From assembly GCF_026343115.1 (NCBI RefSeq), contig NZ_JAPEMC010000004.1, positions 1-64,000 on the forward strand: 64,000 bases of DNA, read 5' to 3'. The translations under genes were made by a program, and so were the position numbers. Shown here piece after piece: positions 61,338-64,000 of the stretch (positions are counted from its first letter, which is position 1; each line of letters starts with the position of its first letter). The notes under the pieces were generated by a model that was given only the letters and a program-made list of their open reading frames with translations, searched no databases and was not told the DNA's origin. The DNA is from Streptomyces sp. NBC_00102 (GTDB lineage Bacteria > Actinomycetota > Actinomycetes > Streptomycetales > Streptomycetaceae).

Positions 61338-63005
61338 TCACGGGTCTCCCGCCGGATTCCGGCCGGTGGACGGGGCCGGTGACGGCGAATCCGTGTCGTC
61401 CTTCGTCACCCGGGTTCCCGGGTGCCACCGGGAGCACAGGTACGCGATTACGAGCGCCCCGGCCATTCCGTAGAAGACCCACTGGTTGGCCTCGGCGAAG
61501 TCCACCCGGATCGCGTGCATCGAGTCCCGCATGATCTCGGCCGCCCTGCCGTCGCCGGTGGGCTGTCGAGCATCGGAATTACCGGTGACGGACTCCGCGA
61601 TGCTCTGCGCCGCGTCGTGCGCCGTGGCGCTCGGCACCCCCGCGTCGCGCAGGGTCTCGGAGACCCGGCTCACCGTCACATGCGTCAGTACGGTGCCGAA
61701 GACCGCGAGGCCGATGCTCGCCGCGAAGTTGCGGATGGTCTGCGTGACACCGGTGACCTCACCGTACGAGGCTCCGATGGAGCGGTTCACCGCGTCGGTG
61801 GAGGCGGGGGCGAGCAGCAGGCCGATGCCGGCGCCGGCGATGGCCGCGTACAGCCACTGGTCGTGCATCGAGAGCTTCGTCAGGTTGGCGGCCCACAGGG
61901 CGAAGCCGACCGCGCCGACGACGGTGCCGAGCCTGATCGCCGGTCGGGCGCCCCGCTTGTCGAGAATGCGGCCGCCCCACTGCGAGGCGAGCGCGAAGCC
62001 GATGAAGAAGTACAGGAGGTAGAGCGCGGCCTGGTTCGGGGACGCGCTCAGCGACACCTGGGCGTAGACCGACGCGAAGAAGAACACCGGTACGAAGGCG
62101 AGCATGGCGAAGAAGAGCACGGCCATGTCCACGCTGAACGCCCGGTCCCGGAAGACCTGGAGCTTGACGAGCGGATGCGCGGCGCGGAGTTCGAAGCGGC
62201 AGAAGACGACCAGCACCACCAGCCCGGCCGCGATGCACACCCAGGTCGCGGGCGAGTCCCAGCCCCAGGTGGCCGACTGCTGGAGTCCGAGCACGGTCAG
62301 CCCCATCCCTGCGGCCATCAGTACGGCGCCCGGCACGTCCAGCGGTTCACGGCGGGAGCGGTCCGGGACGTGGGCCAGCAGGGTCAGCACGATCGCGATC
62401 ACCGCGACGGGCACGTTGACCCAGAAGATGGCCCGCCATGTCCACCCGGTCAGCCAGCCGCCCAGCAGCGGCCCGACCGCGGTGAGCGCGCCCGAGACAC
62501 CGAAGAACAGCGCGAGCGCACGCCCACGGCGCTCCACCGGGAACACCGCGATCACGACCGCGAGCGCCGCCGGGAACATGAACGCCGCGCCGACGCCCTG
62601 CACCGCGCGGAAGCCGATCAGCCAGGCCTGCGCGAAATCGCCGGAGGGCACCGCACCGCACAGGGCGGAGGCGATGACGAAGATCAGCGTTCCGCAGAGC
62701 ATGACCTTGCGATGGCCGTAGAGGTCGGAGAGCCGGCCGCCGAGCGCGAAGAACGCCGCCAGTGTCAGCAGGTACGCGTTCACCACCCACTGCATCTGCG
62801 AGGAGGTGAGGCCGAGTTCACGGACGATGTCGGGCGCGGCGATGGCCACGATGGTCTGGTCGATGAAGGTCATCGACACGGCGAACAGCATCGCCGCGAG
62901 GGTCAGGGCCTGGTTCGGCGGTCGCGTGCCCGCGGTCGTCCCCTCGGGCCGCGGGCACCCTTCCGCGCCGCGCTCCGTGCCGTCCGTCGATTCCATGGGG
63001 TCCAT
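61338..63005 (-). CDS. DHA2-family MFS drug exporter (14 TM)
   Basis: 555 aa with about 14 membrane helices. EmrB/QacA features: TM1 MTFIDQTIVAIAAPDI, motif A ALGGRLSDLYGHRKV, motif C GPLLGGWLTGWTWRAIFWVNVP. Drug or antibiotic efflux by proton exchange. ATG 63005 or 62996 (no clear ribosome site for either). No TetR repressor next to it. Confidence 0.9.
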   Translation of the reverse strand: MDPMESTDGTERGAEGCPRPEGTTAGTRPPNQALTLAAMLFAVSMTFIDQTIVAIAAPDIVRELGLTSSQMQWVVNAYLLTLAAFFALGGRLSDLYGHRKVMLCGTLIFVIASALCGAVPSGDFAQAWLIGFRAVQGVGAAFMFPAALAVVIAVFPVERRGRALALFFGVSGALTAVGPLLGGWLTGWTWRAIFWVNVPVAVIAIVLTLLAHVPDRSRREPLDVPGAVLMAAGMGLTVLGLQQSATWGWDSPATWVCIAAGLVVLVVFCRFELRAAHPLVKLQVFRDRAFSVDMAVLFFAMLAFVPVFFFASVYAQVSLSASPNQAALYLLYFFIGFALASQWGGRILDKRGARPAIRLGTVVGAVGFALWAANLTKLSMHDQWLYAAIAGAGIGLLLAPASTDAVNRSIGASYGEVTGVTQTIRNFAASIGLAVFGTVLTHVTVSRVSETLRDAGVPSATAHDAAQSIAESVTGNSDARQPTGDGRAAEIMRDSMHAIRVDFAEANQWVFYGMAGALVIAYLCSRWHPGTRVTKDDTDSPSPAPSTGRNPAGDP

Positions 63006-63080
63006 GGTCGTCGCGGGTCCGCACGCCCGCACGCCGGGCGCGGTCGGACGGAGACCGGCGACCGGCGATCCGGCGGTGTG

Positions 63081-63713
63081 TCAGTCGCGGCGGCCGAGCA
63101 GGAAGAGGTGCGGCTCGGGCGTCGCCTCCGGATGGGCCGGGGTGAACAGCACACTGCGGTCGGACAGGACCGTGAAACCGGCCCCGGCCACCAGCGCGGT
63201 GAACGCGGGCCCGTCGAAGCTGGTTACCCGTACCGGGCGGCCCATGAAGACGGCGTCCACGCCCTCCACGTCCAGCGGAACCGTCGCCACCGCCAGCAGC
63301 CCGCCGGGCCGCAGGGCCACGGCGAGGCGGGCCAGCAACGCCCCCTGCTCGGCCCGCGTCATCTGGAGCAGCGAGAAGTAGACGCACACGGCGTCGAAGG
63401 ACGCCTCCGCCAGGGCGAGTCCGCGGACGTCGGCATGGACGAAGGACGCCCCGGGGACCTGGCGGGCCGCCAGCTCCACCATGACCGGCGAGACGTCGAC
63501 GCCGTGCACCTCGTGCCCCGCGGCCACCAGAACCTCGGCCGTCGGGCGGCCCGTCCCACTGCCCACGTCCAGCACCCGGCTGCGCGGCGCGAGACGTGCG
63601 GTGAGCTCCCGCAGGGACTCCCGGTGCGCCGGCGCGTCGGCGAAGGCCTGTTCGTACCGGGCGCCCAGCGCGTCGAACACCGTCGCCGCCGAGGTGCCGT
63701 TCACGTCGTCCAT
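63081..63713 (-). CDS. Class I SAM-dependent methyltransferase
   Basis: 210 aa. Methyltransf_25/11 fold: VLDVGSGTGRPTAEVL (SAM loop), HGVDVSPVMVELA, FVHADVRGLALAEASFDAVCVYFSLL, RPGGLLAVAT. No fused domain. ATG 63713 with GGAAGGAA. Convergent or upstream of none; only 75 bp separates it from the MFS start on the same strand, so they might share a transcript. Substrate unknown. Confidence 0.88.
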   Translation of the reverse strand: MDDVNGTSAATVFDALGARYEQAFADAPAHRESLRELTARLAPRSRVLDVGSGTGRPTAEVLVAAGHEVHGVDVSPVMVELAARQVPGASFVHADVRGLALAEASFDAVCVYFSLLQMTRAEQGALLARLAVALRPGGLLAVATVPLDVEGVDAVFMGRPVRVTSFDGPAFTALVAGAGFTVLSDRSVLFTPAHPEATPEPHLFLLGRRD

Positions 63714-63850
63714 GGGTGCGTTCCTTCCGCGGGCCGGCCGGTCACCCCGGATGCTGCCATCCGGCGCCCCCACCCACAACGGGCCCGGCCCCACGCTCCA
63801 GGAGCGAACGACCGCGTCCCCGGCCCCCGCGCAGGCGGGTACCGGGGACG

Positions 63851-63879
63851 CGTACGGCGTACGGCGTACGGCGTACGGG
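63851..63879. repeat. Short CGTACGG tandem repeat
   Basis: The unit GTACGGC occurs four times in near-perfect order just after the end of the FNR-like gene. It is self-complementary (GTAC cores) and may form a small structure. Confidence 0.7.
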
Positions 63880-63880
63880 A

Positions 63881-64000
63881 TCAGGCTCCGGAGGCGTCCA
63901 GCATCGCCGAACGCTCCACCACCTTGATCCTCTCGCGGCCCTGCTCGGCACCGAGCGCCTTCTCGTGCGCGTCCAGCCGGTGCCAGCCCTCCCACGTGGT
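63881..64000 (-). CDS. Ferredoxin-NADP reductase-like protein, C-terminal part
   Basis: Only the last 39 residues are in the window; the gene continues past the right edge. The pattern W-x-x-L-D-x-H-E-x-x-x-G-x-x-x-G-R-x-R-x-K (EGWHRLDAHEKALG... GRERIKVV) is the end of FprA-type ferredoxin-NADP reductases and related FAD oxidoreductases. The stop is at 63881. Not enough is seen to say more. Confidence 0.6.
   Translation of the reverse strand, partial: TTWEGWHRLDAHEKALGAEQGRERIKVVERSAMLDASGA

Noticed and set aside
1..64000. tRNA, rRNA, CRISPR arrays, insertion sequences, phage integrase or attachment sites
   Set aside because: No cloverleaf, rRNA-like segment, regular spacer-repeat array, transposase or integrase motifs were found by reading; a computed scan would be more certain.

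Overview
The window is high-GC actinobacterial DNA and almost certainly comes from a Streptomyces chromosome. The evidence is strong third-position GC bias, many GTG starts, ATGA/GTGA stop-start overlaps, secreted chitinase and pectate lyases, a DasR-type operator beside the chitinase, and short leader peptides of a kind I know from Streptomyces. I see no rRNA, tRNA, CRISPR array or transposase.

Layout. 0.6-6.5 kb: polymer degradation (GH18 chitinase, a three-repeat secreted protein, a PL1 pectate lyase with several operator candidates). 6.6-13.5 kb: first sulfur block (cysteine synthase-like enzyme, DUF1684 protein, MFS transporter, two flavin monooxygenases). 13.5-18.4 kb: mixed genes (frameshifted propeller protein, zinc-ribbon protein, membrane-anchored EEP phosphatase, MerR-methyltransferase fusion, AlkZ-like DNA glycosylase). 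18.5-25.6 kb: cell-envelope block (two-component system with lipoprotein, MurJ-like flippase, FemX-like transferase, L,D-transpeptidase). 25.7-33.6 kb: second sulfur block, an ABC-transporter/oxidase/acetyltransferase/monooxygenase operon that resembles S-alkylcysteine salvage. 34.0-41.8 kb: aliphatic sulfonate block (ssu genes, SfnB-like enzyme, FMN reductase, LysR regulator). 41.9-44.0 kb: a two-gene unit behind a Fur/Zur-type operator. 44.1-52.5 kb: GNAT, PL3 pectate lyase, FUSC exporter, a DUF6807/dehydrogenase sugar-type operon, DUF2087 and a peptidase. 52.6-57.7 kb: rhodanese with a CsoR/CstR-type operator, an XRE-cupin regulator and an acyl-CoA dehydrogenase operon. 57.7-64 kb: a small membrane protein, a Cys-rich zinc protein, an ABC exporter, a DHA2 MFS pump, a methyltransferase and the end of a ferredoxin-NADP reductase-like gene.

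The main theme is organosulfur scavenging. Four separate sulfur transcription units each start with a short ORF ending in cysteine codons: 8026-7871, 9199-9348, 33646-33473 and 40638-40531. Three share an H-(V/I)-D-L...SSA-(V/L)-C tail; the fourth is a longer peptide with seven cysteines in its last 20 residues. The natural reading is cysteine-dependent translational attenuation of a sulfur-scavenging regulon. Two of the units also carry the same ordered pair of flavin monooxygenases, an apparent duplication. Only one flavin reductase gene is visible for all of these flavin enzymes.

All functions are inferred from sequence alone; no database search was possible.
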